A stretch of 64,000 nucleotides of DNA. Source: Sambucus nigra. Taxonomy: Eukaryota; Streptophyta; Magnoliopsida; Dipsacales; Adoxaceae. Location: positions 394,404,561-394,468,560 of the forward strand of contig OX422208.1 of NCBI GenBank assembly GCA_949130495.1, in the 5' to 3' direction. Within the stretch, counting starts at the first letter, position 1, and each line of letters begins with the position of its first letter. Shown piece after piece: positions 34,409-47,017 of this stretch. The translations under genes and the position numbers were made by a program. The notes below the pieces were generated by a model, which made no database searches, was not told the origin of the DNA, and worked only from the letters and a program-made list of their open reading frames with translations.

Positions 34409-36360
34409 ATGGGTGACCATGATGGTTCTTACGTACATCCTCCTGTGCTCGATGGTGACAACTTTGCTTACTGGAAAGTAAGAATTGTTGCGCACCTCCA
34501 ACACTTTGGAGATGAGGTACGGAAAATGGTTGAAATTGGTTTTGCTGGTCCTACTTATTCAGTTGGCGTTGGTGATGCTCAAATTTCTGCTAGAAAACCT
34601 CTTTCGGAATGGACTAAAGAGGAAAATTTAAGCTCGCGGTGTAACAACAAAGGTAGAAATTCTATTTTCCAAACGATGGGGGCAACTGAATTTAAAAAAA
34701 AATTAGCTTGCACCGCATCTAAAGAGGCTTGGAACATCTAATGATAACTCATGAAGGAGATTCTAGAGTTAAAAGGGCTAAGTAACAAATGCTAGTTAGA
34801 CTTTATGATTCTTTTTATATGAAAAATAATGAGAAATTCGATAATTTTTACCTTAAATTGAAAGATATTATTAATCAATCACATGCTAATGGTATAGTGT
34901 ATGCTGATTCGAAAATATGTGATAAAATCATTAGGTCTTTTCCTAAGAGTTTTGATTTAATAATTCATGCTATGGGTGAAAATATAGATAATAGTTATAC
35001 CTCTTATCTTTCATGCAGTAAACTTAAAACGTTCGAACTTCAAAACACTTTAAGAGATGAACAAAGAGGCAAAGCATATGCACACACTAAAACACAAAAT
35101 GTGCTAAATTTTTGGTCGAGTGAAAAAAGTTTAGTCTTTGTATGCTCCTTGATTAATTTGAATGAATCTGAAATCTTCTTAGATTCTTTAGATAATGAAA
35201 TTGCACTTATGACTAAACACTTTAAGAAATTTGTTAAGTTTAGAACTAAGTTTTCTTCAAAGGAAGGTCGGTATAGTTATTCAAATAGACCACATGAAAA
35301 ATACTTTGAAAAGAAAATTTTGAAAAAATCAGAACCTAAGAAGGATTTAAGCCACATTCAATGCAGAGAATGCAATGAATATACATTTGATGACATCACA
35401 CGCTTAGGCAAAATTAATTCTAGGTTTATGGGAAAACTTGATGTTTTTAATGATCAAATTAAATTAATAACTGAGGAATCTACCCTTCATGTTGAATAAC
35501 TTGAAAAAAAAAATTATAACTTGAGGAAAGCATGTTTATGTTAACTGAACTTAACCACTCTCTTGAAATTAAACACAAGGATGTTTTGACTAAATATAAT
35601 GAATAAAAAAAAACTTGATGACACTTTGAAAAAATTATGTACTTATTTAAACTCAAGTATAGTTGTCAAGTCTTTGAATAAATGTGATGATCTTGCCCTT
35701 TTAAAAGGAATTGGATTTGTTGGTAAGGATTTTGGTGAAACTAATTTTATTAACTCTAAAGAACAATTTCTTGGTTCAACTGAAATTAAGATGAGCTTTA
35801 AACATGTTAAAAATGAGGATTGTGCAACTACATTTGTTAAACAGGTGTTTGTTTGTAATTTCTGTCATAAAAAGGGATAACTAGAAAAATTATGTTTTAA
35901 GAAAGTAGGACAAAATAAATCTGACTTAGGCAAAGTTCAGGAGACTAAAACCGTTAGAAATAATCAAACTGCCTAACCTGGTTTTCAGTGTGGATTTTGC
36001 TCTAAGAAAGGTCATTTAGGACCATTTTGTTTTAAAAAGGCAAAATTGAATAATAATAATAAAGTTGTCACTAAACATTCTGCCCCAACTAAAGTTGTTT
36101 ATCGAAAGTTTTACCGTTGCAAGTTTTGTAATAAAAATGGACATTTGATAGATCTTTGCTATAAAACTTTGCATGTTATTAAAAAACTGAGTTCGTTTCA
36201 TGGTGAAACTAAGTTAGTTAAGAATCCTATTCTATCTAACAAACAGTCTTTAAAAATTAAAAGCGATTCTCTGAAAACTAAGGTTATTTGGGTTAGTAAG
36301 CCTGAATCAAGTGACACATTGACATGTAACGTTGTTTTATCAGCATTAAATGCTCACAGT
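34409..36360 (+). pseudogene. gag: Copia SIRE-like gag with three zinc knuckles
   Basis: The start MGDHDGSYVHPPVLDGDNFAYWK fits copia gag (P-x-F-x-G-x-N-Y-x-x-W). The first open stretch ends at the TAA at 34739. 34789-35499 continues with LKDIINQSHANGIVYADSKI, IRSFPKSFDLI and LQTFE-like LKTFELQNTL, the usual UBN2-type gag body. Three zinc knuckles follow: CNFCHKKG-x-LEKLC (35852, its His codon lost to a stop), CGFCSKKGHLGPFC (about 35994) and CKFCNKNGHLIDLC (about 36118). Several frameshifts and stops make it non-functional. The knuckle number is high for copia, where one or two is usual. Confidence 0.82.
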
Positions 36361-37530
36361 AAAAACTCTCAATGGTACTTAGATTATGGCTGCTCTAGGC
36401 ATATGAGGGGTACAAATCTAAATTCACCACTTTATAATTTTTTATTGGTGGAACTATGACTTTTGGTGATGGAAAGACATGCCACATCATAGACAAAGGG
36501 TTTGTTAAGATAGATGGACTCCCTAACTTGGAGGGGTTTTTACTTATTAAAGGTTTAAAGGAAAATCATCTAAGTATTAGTCAATTTTGTGACACTAATA
36601 ATGTTGTGAATTTTTCAAAATCATATTGTAATATTTTAGACCCTATTGGGAATATTGTTTTGTGTGGAACTAGGACTATAGATAATTGATATGCCATTAT
36701 TCATGAAAGTAATTTATCTTCTAAGATTAGTGATTTAAACTTGTAGCATGGAAGATTAGGACATTTAAACTATGATAGTTTATCTAAACTAACGAGCCAA
36801 AATTTTATTCGTGGTGTGCCCAAAATCACTAAAGTTAAACATTATGTTTGTGGTCCATGTCAAATTGGTAAAATACACAAAGCCCCTCATAAGAAAGTGA
36901 ATGATATCTTTATTTCTCACCCATTAGAATTGTTACATATGGATTTAATGGGTCCCTCCAGGATAATTAGTTTATGTGGTAACTCTTATATTCTTGTCAT
37001 TGTTGATGAGTTCACTAGATTTACGTAGGTAGCATTTATGAAAGAAAAATCTGACACATTTAGTCATTTTCTAAAAATTTTATTAAAAATGAAAATGAAA
37101 AGGATACTCAAGTTACTCATATTCATAGTGATATGAGTGGAGAATTTAAAGACTCGAGTGTTATTGATTATTGCACTGGGAATGGGTATCAACATGAATT
37201 TAGTGCACCTAAGACACCTCAACAAAATAGAATTGTATAAAGGAAAAATCGAACCATTCAAGAAATGGCTCGAGTTTTAATTCATGCAAAAAATTTGCCA
37301 AAATATTTTTGGATTGAAGCTACTGAAATTACTTGTCACGTAATAAATAGGGTTAAATTAAGTAAAAATACAAAACAAACCCCTTATGAATTATGGCGTG
37401 GAAATCAACCAAATCTGAAATATTTTAGGGTGTTTAGTAGTGAATGTTATGTGTGTAAGGATCGTGGTCAAAATGTGACACTAAAGGTGATAAGGTTGTT
37501 TTTCTAGGATACTCCCAAAATAGTCGTGCG
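36361..37530 (+). pseudogene. pol: Copia protease and integrase, SIRE-like element 1
   Basis: Protease: WYLDYGCSRHMRG at about 36372, where D-S-G has become D-Y-G. It continues to LIKGLKENHLSISQFCD (about 36540-36590). Pre-integrase and integrase: HGRLGHLNYD preceded by a stop in place of the usual Trp (TAG at 36745), CGPCQIGKIHK as the C-x2-C of the zinc site, and ELLHMDLMGPSR with the first catalytic Asp. VDEFTRFT is followed by a TAG at 37027. The second half is frameshifted (ARVLIHAKNLPKYFWIEA, at 37268). TPYELWRGNQPNLKYFRVF is the end of the integrase region. Multiple breaks. Confidence 0.85.
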
Positions 37531-39330
37531 TATAGAGTTTATAATGTGAAAACTAAGACTATAATGGATTCTATCAATGTTGTTATAAACGATTGTGTTT
37601 CCCCTCTATTAGAAGATAGCTCAGAATCTCTACCCGTTGAAAATGATTCTTCAAACAATATACAAAAATAATCAACGGATAGGGACTCAGACTCCATTCC
37701 ACTAGAAAACCTTGACGCTCCCAATTGGGCTAGGTCTAATGATCCTAAGAAAAACTTTTTAGGTAATGTTAGAGAACCAATTAAAACTAGATCTCAAACT
37801 CTAAATGCTTTAATGTCTTCTTTTGTTTCTCTAATTGAACATAAAAATATGAAAGATGCCCTTATTGAAGAATCTTGGTTACTTTATATGCAAGAAGAGT
37901 TAGATCAATTTAAGATACATGATGTTTGGTTTTTAGTTCCTCGTCCTACTCATATTGATATTATAGGAACTAAGTGGATATTTAAAAATAAATCTGATGA
38001 AATCATAAAAGTTTGGCGTAATAAAGCTAGGCTAGTAGCTCAAGGGTACTTCTAAATTAATGGGATTGATGTTGATGATACGTTTGCCCCAGTTGCTAGG
38101 ATAGAATCTATAATACTTTTACTTGTCGTTCCATGTCATTTACAATTTAAACTATATCAAACGGATGTCAAATCTGCATTTTTAAATGGATTTCTAAATA
38201 AATAAGTCTATGTTGAACAACTAAAAGTTTTTGTTGACCCTTTTCTTCCCCATCATGTGCTTAAATTAATAAATCTCTTTACAAGATCAAACAAGCCCCT
38301 CGTGCTTGGTATGAGCATCTTGCTACTTTTCTCATGACTAATGGCTTTAATCTAAGGGGCGTAGACCTAACAATGTTTTTCAAATGAAATAGAAATTGTT
38401 TACTTATTGCTCAAGTTTATGTTGACAATATTATTTTTGGGTCTACATATCCTCAAGAGGTTGAAATTTTTGCTAACATAATGAAATCTGAATTTCAAAT
38501 GTCTATGATGGGTGAGTTGTAATTTTTCTTGGGTTTGCAAGTATCGTAAAAACCACACTGCATTTTTATATCTCAAACTAAATACGCAACTGAATTAGTT
38601 CAGCGTTTTGGGTTAACAAATGAAAAAATAGCTAGGACTCCTATGAGCTTCATTACTAAGCTTTCTAAAGATTTATCGGGTAAATATGTTGATGTTACTC
38701 TATATCGTACCATAATAGGTAGCCTTATTTATTTAACGACTAGTAGACCCGACATAATGTATAGTGTGTGTGTGTGTGCGCGCGCGCGCTAGATACTAAT
38801 GTGAACCTAAAGAGTCATATTTACTTGTTATTAAACGCATATTAAAATATGTTAATTGATCTTTAAACTTTGGTATAATGTACACTGTCAACACTAATTC
38901 TAAAATAATTGGGTATACGGATGTTGATTGGGCTAGTTGTGCTGATGATAGCAAAATCACCTTTGGTGGTTGTTTTTACTTAGGTCACAACCTCGTCTCT
39001 TTGTTATCTAAAAAGAAAAATTGTATGTTTCTTTCTTCTGCCGAAACAGAATACATACCTACCGGTAGTTGTACTCAGCTTTTTTGGATCCAACAAATAC
39101 GAAATGACTATGGTCGGACCAATTTCCCTTATTTTATGTAATAATCAAAGTGTTGTTAGTATTTCTTAAAATTCGGCGTTTCACTCATGCACAAAACACA
39201 TCAACATGCCTGAACACTTTATTAGGGAATTAGTTGAGAAAAGGGAAATTTGTATTGAATATCTTAATTCCAAAGACCAATGAGCTAATTTATTTACCAA
39301 ACCTTTGAAAAATCATAGATTTGAAACACT
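37531..39330 (+). pseudogene. pol: Copia reverse transcriptase and RNase H, SIRE-like element 1
   Basis: Reverse transcriptase: EELDQFKIHDVWFLVPRP, IGTKWIFKNK, RLVAQGY then a stop, TDVKSAFLNG, and the catalytic box reads YVDN instead of YVDD (38418-38429). EFQMSMMGEL is followed by a stop, then KYATELVQRFGL, IGSLIYLTTSRPDIMYSVC. A GT/GC dinucleotide run (38765-38789) interrupts the end of this domain. RNase H: YTDVDWASCADDSKITFGGC (about 38914), LVSLLSKKKN and SSAETEYI. At least six stops or frameshifts. The arrangement and wording of motifs match the SIRE branch. No envelope-like frame follows. Confidence 0.87.
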
Positions 39331-39642
39331 TTAATTGTCTATTATTGTGTGTGTTTTCCCAAGTTAATTATCTTTAGTTTCTTCCCTTTCTCCCTTTAAG
39401 ACAAACATGGGGAGAATTTGAGACACTTGGAGTTTATGTTATTTGTAATTTTTAAGTCTTTTAGGATCGCTTGTTGTTACTTGAGTTATGTACTCTTCTA
39501 TTTTAGGATCGCATATTGTTAGTTCAGTTATGTACTCTTTCAATTTGTAGGACTCATGTGTATTCTTGAGGTCTGTAATTAGTGTTGTTTATGTTTTTCA
39601 GTCTCAGCTTAGTTTATCTCAAAATTGGCCAAAGGGGGTGAT
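39331..39642 (+). other. SIRE-like element 1, 3' untranslated region and polypurine tract
   Basis: No frame of interest. The tract GGCCAAAGGGGGTGAT (39628-39642) directly precedes the 3' LTR and is a SIRE-type plus-strand primer. Confidence 0.75.
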
Positions 39643-41920
39643 TGCCAACTATATTGGCTCAATTTTGAGACAAATATTTTTGCGTATCCCTTATTGGTAC
39701 TACATTTTTATCCTTGTTATAAACACATTTTATATATTTTATAAACATTAAATCTTAATTTCTCAATTTATTTTAATATATAAAGTATTTTTGATAAAAT
39801 ACCATTAATGTGTATTTTCTTTTAAATAATTCTTATATTCTAATTTATGAGTTTTAAAATCTTCCCATATTTTTTTAATTTATTTTTATGAATGTTATTT
39901 ATTTATTTATTTTGAATTTTAATTATGTTAAAATTATAATTGATTAAACATATTTTTTGTTTATTTAACATACTAACACACACAATAAAATAGCAGTGGT
40001 TTTAATGTGTTCGTGTCATTTTGGGGGTAATACTGTTAGGCCATTTGGATCGGTGTGCATTGCCTCTGTCGAGGTCTGTATGCGTGTCTCTAGGCACCTA
40101 ATTTGTTGACCGTTATGTCTCCTTGCCTTTGTCCATTTCCCCTCAGTGGACCTAATTAAATTATGCATGTGCCCATGGATTTGTGTTTCCTTTTATGACA
40201 TCCATTGTCCATTGTTGTTTACGTTCTTGCTTTTATTTTTGCTGGTATTAACGTTTTAACCAGGTAGTCTCTCAATATATCTTGGGTCTGCTATAAATGC
40301 AAATGTTAGGGTATTTGAAAAACTAGGGTTTTTAATTTGCAAGATCTATCGAACCTCTCCCTAAATTTTTCCTCCTTCTCTCTCTAATTTTCCATGTGTG
40401 TTCATATATCTGAGAGTATTAAACACCATTTCTTTTCTTGGAAACCTTGTGAGATTTGGGTGTTTACTTCCTAGTATATAGTATGGGAAGGTTGATTGTT
40501 GATGGTTGTTGAAGTTGTTGTATTTGGATTGTTTGGGATGTATAGCTTGAAGTGTCCTTTTTAAATTTTTGGGTTTGAAGGGTTGTGTATTGTTGCTGAG
40601 TTTTTGTGTGCAACCACTTGAGGCTGTAGTGTGATTTATTCTTCAAAGTTTATCTTTGATATTTTTTGGGTTGAGAAGGTTGATTGGTGGCCGAGTTCTT
40701 TGACTTAACTTACTGCAAATCAGAGTTGGCCCCTCCTTTTCTTTCTCGATTTTTTCTAACGACTCCATTGGGTAACGTTTTATCAACTCTAGTTATACAC
40801 ATATATATATATATACATATTCAGATATATACACGTATATATACATATTCAGATATATATACTTATATATACATATATATTTTTTTATCTAAGATTGTTT
40901 TGTTGAATATTTGTTTGAGAAACTGATTTGGTGATACGTGTGCATAGACTACGATTAAACTATACTCTAAACGAATTTTAGGTTTTAAATCCGATCTCGT
41001 GTGTTTGTGTTGACAATTTTTTTGGTTGTTCCACTAAGATCTGTTACTACAAACATAATACATGTTTGTGTTGGGATATTTAATATTGGACTTTTGGTCC
41101 TGTTTGGGTAAACCGTGTTTGTGTGATGTGGATCTCATATTTATATTTACTGATTTGTTAGAATACTTAAAATTAGTTTTTTTTGTTTTTTTGTATAAAC
41201 CAGTACTAATTTCTTGAGCCGAGTGCTACATGTTTTATCTCGCTCTGGATCATTTTACTCAGTTGTGTAAAATTTACTTCAGACAATCAATCACCTATGT
41301 TCTATTTTTTTTATTTACACTTGATTGATTTTATTTTGGGTTTAATCTCTACTATTGATAATAAATATACTAAAGAAGGCCTTGCACGTGTCTCATGATT
41401 TAGTTGTTTATAATCCTTTTTATGTCTTCATTAAACCAAAACACTTAGTATTAATTTATTGTTGTTGTTTACAACTTCATGGGTACTCTTGTGTCAGGTG
41501 TGTAGTTGCGAATGTGTTTCAAGTTGTCACCACCATGGTTGTTTAGTTAGATTCAGTCGTTGTGGGGTTGTTTAGTTTATGCGTTGGTTTACTTTTCTGT
41601 ATTGGCCAAACTCATTCATTTACACTTGTATATATGTAATCTGTATTTAAACATTGGTATTAGTGAACTTGGGTGTGTGCGTATTCTTGGGACTAAGGGA
41701 CCCAGGGTTTTCTATTTTGCTGGTTTCCTCGTGAACAAATATTGTGTTCATATATACTTTTCCTCTTCCTATTCTAATTTATTTTTATTTAGGCAACATC
41801 AACAAAAATCTCTTTTTATTTGTGTGTGTGTATTACAGTTTAAATCAAACTTTTAAAATTGGTTTATATAAAAGTTTTTATTTAATAACTAAAAGACGTT
41901 AGGGTGATTCGATAATTTCA
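39643..41920 (+). repeat. SIRE-like element 1, 3' LTR
   Basis: 2,278 bp, starting TGCCAACTATATTGG and ending GATAATTTCA, followed by GAGGG. Pairs with 15563-17411 plus 33923-34318. Contains an irregular TA/CA tract at 40796-40880. Confidence 0.92.
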
Positions 41921-42372
41921 GAGGGATATGCAGAGAGAGATGAAGGGGGATGGTGGGGATATGTTTTATGAGTATTTGAAGCTTGAACAAGTAAACAATT
42001 TGATATTCACATTCGAGATAAACTTAGAACAAGATCAAAAGATAACACATTATTTTTAAGCTGATGCAATTTCAAGACGTTCGTACAAGTTTTATGGTTA
42101 TGTTGTAATATATGATACAACATGAAACATTAATCAATGTGGTTTGATATTTTCAACATTGATGGTGTAAAAAATAATGGCCAAACTTGTATTTACTCGT
42201 GCATTCTTAGGTGATGAGACATTTGATTCATTTATTTGGTTATTCAAGCGTTTTCTCGATGCTATAACGGGTGAGGACCCTAAAATGATTATCACTTATC
42301 AACATCCAAAACTCACCAAAGAAATATCACAATCCCTTCCTAATACATTTCATAGATATTCTAGTTCTCATA
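41921..42372 (+). pseudogene. FAR1/FRS-like gene, piece 2: start of the MULE transposase domain
   Basis: It resumes the frame left at 15562: one copy of GAGGG restores continuity without frameshift. Read here: MFYEYLKLEQVNNLIFTFEI, a TAA where a Trp or similar residue is expected (FWADAxSR in the family), then DAISRRSYKFYGYVV and YDTT, the DDE transposase region whose first acidic residue lies in this block. LGDETFDSFIWLFKRFLDAI and PNTFHRYSSSH match the LLGDET..SFxWLFxxFLxAM and FPNTxHR blocks of FAR1-type transposases. It ends at the TCATA duplication of the minus-strand element and continues at 49287. At least two stops. Confidence 0.88.
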
Positions 42373-43443
42373 TGAAACGGCCCTTTAGTGTGTACTTTAG
42401 GTAAAAATAACATTGTTCCAATTTTTAGTTAAAACCAATTTTAACTTCTTAAACCCTAAACATGAATCTAAGTGATTAATCCATTTTATGAATAAAGCAT
42501 GTGGTAAAAGAAAAAATTTCAGGAAAAAATCCCCAAAAGGCAAAACCTTTTTATTTCACTATATTTTGTAAGAAAACGGCTTACAAGGATTACAATGAAA
42601 TAAGTGCAACATACGAAATACCCGCAGGTGTCGGTTTCGATGTCTCGTATGGAACTTTCCCTTTCCAGGAGGTCAGCAGTGAAGAAGAGAAACGACTTTT
42701 CCACAAGATACTTCATAAGGTTTCCTTCTACAATAGCACGCAGCTCTTCGGTTGTAGAGTTCTCCTCACAACGTGCAACATGGTGTAGTGAATGGATTAT
42801 CTTTCGATAAACGCGTTCGAGATCACTTAACTTTGGAATTGAGTAATACGAACTTGAATAAACACCAAAAGATGAAAAATTGTATGGGAATAAGTTTTCA
42901 AAACTGTTCTGCTATTTGAAACGTTTGCAGATACGTTTTTATTTATAACTGAGCTGCACAGAGTCCAAGAAAATGAAAACACAAAAATCGAGGTGGAAGG
43001 TCGTTCGAGCGAGATGAGATCTCGTTCGCGCGACATGTCAATGTCATTTGAATGATTCACTATTTCGTTCGAGCGAGCTATAGTAAAAAATAATATTTTT
43101 TTCTTTAAAATTTTAATCCTCGAATTTTCTTTAAACAGTTTGCAACTCAGAAATATTTTTAAAACATAAAAAGATTTAATTCCCAAACATTTAAATCACT
43201 CAGCATTTAATCAATACACAAATTACCCAACTACTCACAAGTATTCATACCTCAGTGATCTTAAACATATGCAACATGTCTTGACTTGTAATCTTCTTGA
43301 AAGCTTTGATTGCACATTCTTGGACTTGAACTTTGTCGTAGGCTTTAAATAAACTCCATAATTAACTAGACTAGACTTAATTTATTTTGTCCGGAATTAA
43401 GCCAATTAAAACAAATGAATATGCTAAGAATTATGTTCTTACA
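42373..43443 (-). repeat. SIRE-like element 2, LTR at the left (3' LTR of the minus-strand element)
   Basis: 1,071 bp; on the minus strand it starts TGTAAGAACATAATTC and ends GGGCCGTTTCA. Pairs with 48210-49281 at about 95% by eye. Contains a TCGTTCGAGCGA phrase cluster at 43001-43082. Confidence 0.93.
43001..43082. promoter_or_regulatory. Palindromic TCGTTCGAGCGAG phrase cluster in the SIRE-like element 2 LTR
   Basis: TCGTTCGAGCGAGATG, ATCTCGTTCGCGCGACATG and TTTCGTTCGAGCGAGC are near-palindromes around TTCGAA-like centres, with GAGATGAGATCTC between them. Copy in the right LTR: 48837-48918. A third set (TCGTTCGAATGACTT, ATCGCTTGAACGACG, GTCATTCGAACGAAA) sits inside the element at 45785-45875. 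Confidence 0.65.
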
Positions 43444-44233
43444 ATCTCCCCCTTTGGTTATTCCGGGACAAAACTAAAAAGAACTATACGCCATAAACTA
43501 ATACAAGTCCTATCCCAAAACTCAGAAATATAGAAGTACCGGACATAGTGAGACTGAATAAGCGGCAAGCATCTGAATCTGATTCTATCTATGAATAGCA
43601 ATAATCTGAATCTCTGAAAAATATACCTACACACACGAGACACAAACAGATACCCAAGTGAAGTATGGAGGAATAAAATAAATATAAACTCATAATAAAT
43701 ACTCCCCCTACATCACATCACATAATATATACTCCCCCTACAACAAACCACATCTATCAATAAAATATGAGAATGAATCAGCATGGCTAGATAAAATCAG
43801 TATGACAGTGGAAAATAAAGAATAGCAGTAACAGAATAATAATGTGTGAATCACCAAAACTGCAAAATAAACTGTACATCCATGTCATAAAACCAAGATA
43901 GATACAACTGATCGAAAGAGGACATCATATCAGAGAGAATAAAAAATACATCAGGAATATGGATGTCTCTCATACAATAAAACAAATACAACTAAGCATC
44001 AATAGAATCATCAGCAGCAGCAGCATCAGCAGTATATGTGAAAGAAATGTGACCGAGTCCAGATGAACCTGTGCCTCTCTGCTCCTCTCTCTGTCGCATC
44101 TCATCAAAAAAAAAGTTATCATCCTAGACTCAGCACGAACACGTGCTTTGGCCTCAACATCAAATCTGGCCATGATAGAATCATACATCCTAGACTGGGA
44201 AGCTACCTATGCCTGTAAAGAAGAAACCTCCTC
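43444..44233. other. Non-coding part of SIRE-like element 2
   Basis: Holds the polypurine tract at 43444-43457 and two direct copies of ATACTCCCCCTACA near 43700 and 43729. No gene recognised. Confidence 0.5.
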
Positions 44234-45110
44234 CTATATAGGATTTGTAGTTGCACGAGTGGAGGGTGGTGGCGAAGAAATAGTAGACGTGCTCGGACCA
44301 GTGTGATCAGAGGCCGGATAAGGATCAGCATCAGGGAAGACTCCCTCTGGGGGTGGAGATCTCGCTATCTCTGCCTGTGACAAATGACTCTCAGAACGAG
44401 TGAAAGTATTATGATCAATAATACCAGGCGTAGGGAGATGCAAATCACCCTCTAAAATAGGGACACCAGTAGTAGTGGAAATGAGAATCCCATATGGAAG
44501 AGCAGGACGGACAGGGATGGAACCATGGACAGTGACAGAAGATATGACTCGAAGCATGACGATCGGAAGATCGATATCCCACCCCTGAGAAACATGGTAC
44601 AGATAATGGACGATGTCAGACCTAATTTGTGTATGATTTATTCAAGGATAAATGGATGCTGACACAAACCTATTTAGTACACGGAAGGCATGGTAAAGAT
44701 GGCGATGATACATTGTAGAACCTGCCTGGGGAATCTCCCAAAAACAATTCCGCAAAATATCATCATAAGTAGGTCCATCGTCGGTATAATGAGGATACAC
44801 AGCATTTGGGACATGAGGAAGGTGAAAAAAAGCTATTATGAGATTAGCAGTGACGAGAACAGGAACGCGACGTACAGTAGAAAAGATCCCCTCAGCGTGG
44901 GGAAGGGCTCGAAAGAAAAACTCTCGGACAATGTCCAGATAAACAACCCCACGAACCTCAAACATATAATCCTAACCCCTAGAAGATAACCAACGAGGAA
45001 TACCTAACTCAGCATAACGAAACACCCTCTCCGAAAAAACTGACCAAATGTGGAGACCTAATGAGCAGTAGTGATCATACTCAACATGAGTGGCCCACCT
45101 CATTGGAGAG
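44234..45110 (-). pseudogene. Putative plant transposon protein (PF20167-type) carried by SIRE-like element 2
   Basis: In one minus-strand frame: FRYAELGIPRWLSSRG, a stop, DYMFEVRGVVYLDIVREFFF, ALPHAEGIFSTVRRVPV, DDGPTYDDILRNCFWEIP, HRHLYHAFRVLNRFVSASIY, a TGA, then RSDIVHYLYHVSQGWDIDLP and PALPYGILISTTTGVPI. This order (VxxREFxxN..., then AxxLxxxxWxxFLxxxLxP, then LLYxIxxGxxIDLxxII, then LPFGxLIT) matches my recollection of the family annotated as putative plant transposon protein, often found inside LTR elements of unknown coding role. A proline/serine-rich tail follows (SPPPEGVF, SSPPPSTRA). At least two stops make it a pseudogene. Biochemical function of the family is not known to me. Confidence 0.6.
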
Positions 45111-47017
45111 TACAGGGGCCGACTATCATGAGATCTCTGAGCTCGAGCAAAGGGTGGTGCTCATCGAGTCGCCCGGAAGGGGCACCATGGCATCTAGGTG
45201 GCATGACTAGAAGGTGTAATATGTGATGTGAAAAAAAATACCGTCGTCAAAGAACACACGCACACCTAAGGACCTATCTCTGTACAATCGTCCAACCGAA
45301 CCATCGCGAACACCAACCACAATCACAGTCAAAATCAGAAACATTAACCAGAAATTTCTCAAACAAAAAAAAGAATGAACATTGTTACCTCGAAATTGCC
45401 GAAAAATGGAAACGGGCTCTCCGGAGAACAAAAGTTAGAGTTTTGTTGACTTAAAGAGAACCAATGAGAGGAACACACACTGGAGAGCTAAAGGGGGTTT
45501 ATTGAGTATAGATTCAGTCACCGAAGAAGACGACAATGGCTGAACCACTATGAAGAGAAATCACTGGGAATAATAGAATAAGGGTTTTACACGCCGGAGA
45601 ACCAATAGCAACAAGGGCATAATCACAGTGGATTGAGTCCACACGAAATCCAAGTTGGAGAAAACGAAGCTTTTTTTTTTAAAATGGCAGATTTTTGAAA
45701 TAAACAGGAGCTGCTGCGTCGCTTAAGAGAAAGGGGAATGAGAGACGAGAGAACGATTGTTTAAAAAAAACTGATCTCACGAGAAGTCGTTCGAATGACT
45801 TGAAGATGTCGCTCAAACTATTTGGGACATCGCTTGAACGACGTGTTCATGCGACATGTGATGTCATTCGAACGAAATTTTGAAAATTTCCAGAAACACC
45901 CCAAAAACATTCAGAATTTGCCCAGTGAAAAAATTATCTGAAAACAGTACCTGGAACACAGAAACAGACTGCAAAACAGAAAATAATGTAAAAAGTGACA
46001 AATGGGGATTACATGTTAACATGGTACTAATGTGCTCAATTATGAAAGTGGACTTATTGGGAGTGAACTACAACATATGAGTCATCATTTCAATACATCG
46101 AATCGATCAAAGAGTTCTCATTGATAGCAAAGAATCATCAAACTTCATCAAAGCCATGTGTGACAAAATAAGTGTGAGTTTGATGAACTAAACTTAATCC
46201 ACATGCATACAAGTTCGGATTGTTGACGATTCTACAAACAATAGCGTCATGATACGATGTTTAGACATAGGATTCATGGTGCAAACCCGTTTAAATTAAT
46301 TTCCAACCAAACTCCCTCAATATATGAATTTTTCAAGATCTTTAGAAATATCTATCAATCTCTACTTAGAGAAAATCCTATTGGCCCCAATTATGGCATT
46401 TATTTCTTTTTATTGCCTTGATTTTCTTTTAGGCTCTTTTAAACGGTGGCTTTCATGACGAGCCAATAATACACTCTCGCAGCCCTTTCTCGTGAACAGT
46501 CATCAAATTTTTAATAACAATTCTCACGAAAAACGGTTCTTACAAGAACACATCCTCCTTAAGTTTACTTATGCATAGATGACAAAATTGTGATAAGAAC
46601 ATCTCACCAAACTCAAATATGCAAGAGAAGTTAAATATTCATATAAACTCGTGCATGTGTGCAAGGATGGCATATAAGCAAAGTCGAGTCAAAATGCATA
46701 TCAACTTCGAAACAACCCCGTAGCGCAAGGTTAAGATCATTCTAGGCATCAATAATAATGACCAAAAGTCCTAGCCACATGAAAAATGAAAGAAGGGTGT
46801 AATCAAGCACACTAATATCACATATCAATCATGTAACCTCATGACTCAAAAAAACAAAAATCTTTTTGTATTTTCAAAAGTTTTTTATAAAAAGCAAAAT
46901 CTTTTTGTAATTTTTGAAAAGACTCAAATAACTAACAAAAACAAGAAACATGCCATAACACTAGCCAAATATAACGCAAGATGTAAATACTAGTGTATGA
47001 CAAACCAACGAACATCC
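45111..47017. other. Interior of SIRE-like element 2 without recognisable genes
   Basis: This is where integrase, reverse transcriptase and RNase H would be expected; none of their motifs can be read on either strand. It includes the phrase cluster at 45785-45875 and AT-rich filler. Confidence 0.6.

Larger units (their letters stand above)
15563..41920 (+). mobile_element. SIRE-like Ty1/copia element 1, split by the LARD compound element; target duplication GAGGG
   Basis: Outer limits are set by GAGGG at 15558-15562 and 41921-41925. The element begins TGAAATTT (5' LTR) and ends ATAATTTCA. Without the nested LARD (17412-33917 plus one CTAAG copy) it is about 9.85 kb. Order: 5' LTR (in two parts), degenerate initiator-Met primer site, gag with three zinc knuckles, protease, integrase, reverse transcriptase, RNase H, polypurine tract, 3' LTR. 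Integrase before reverse transcriptase defines Ty1/copia. The YVDD-IIFGST and SRPDIMYSVC-type motifs and the CCAAAGGGGG tract fit the SIRE/Maximus branch. LTRs differ clearly (roughly 10% by eye), so it is older than the Tekay-like insertion. It interrupts the FAR1-like gene. Confidence 0.93.
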
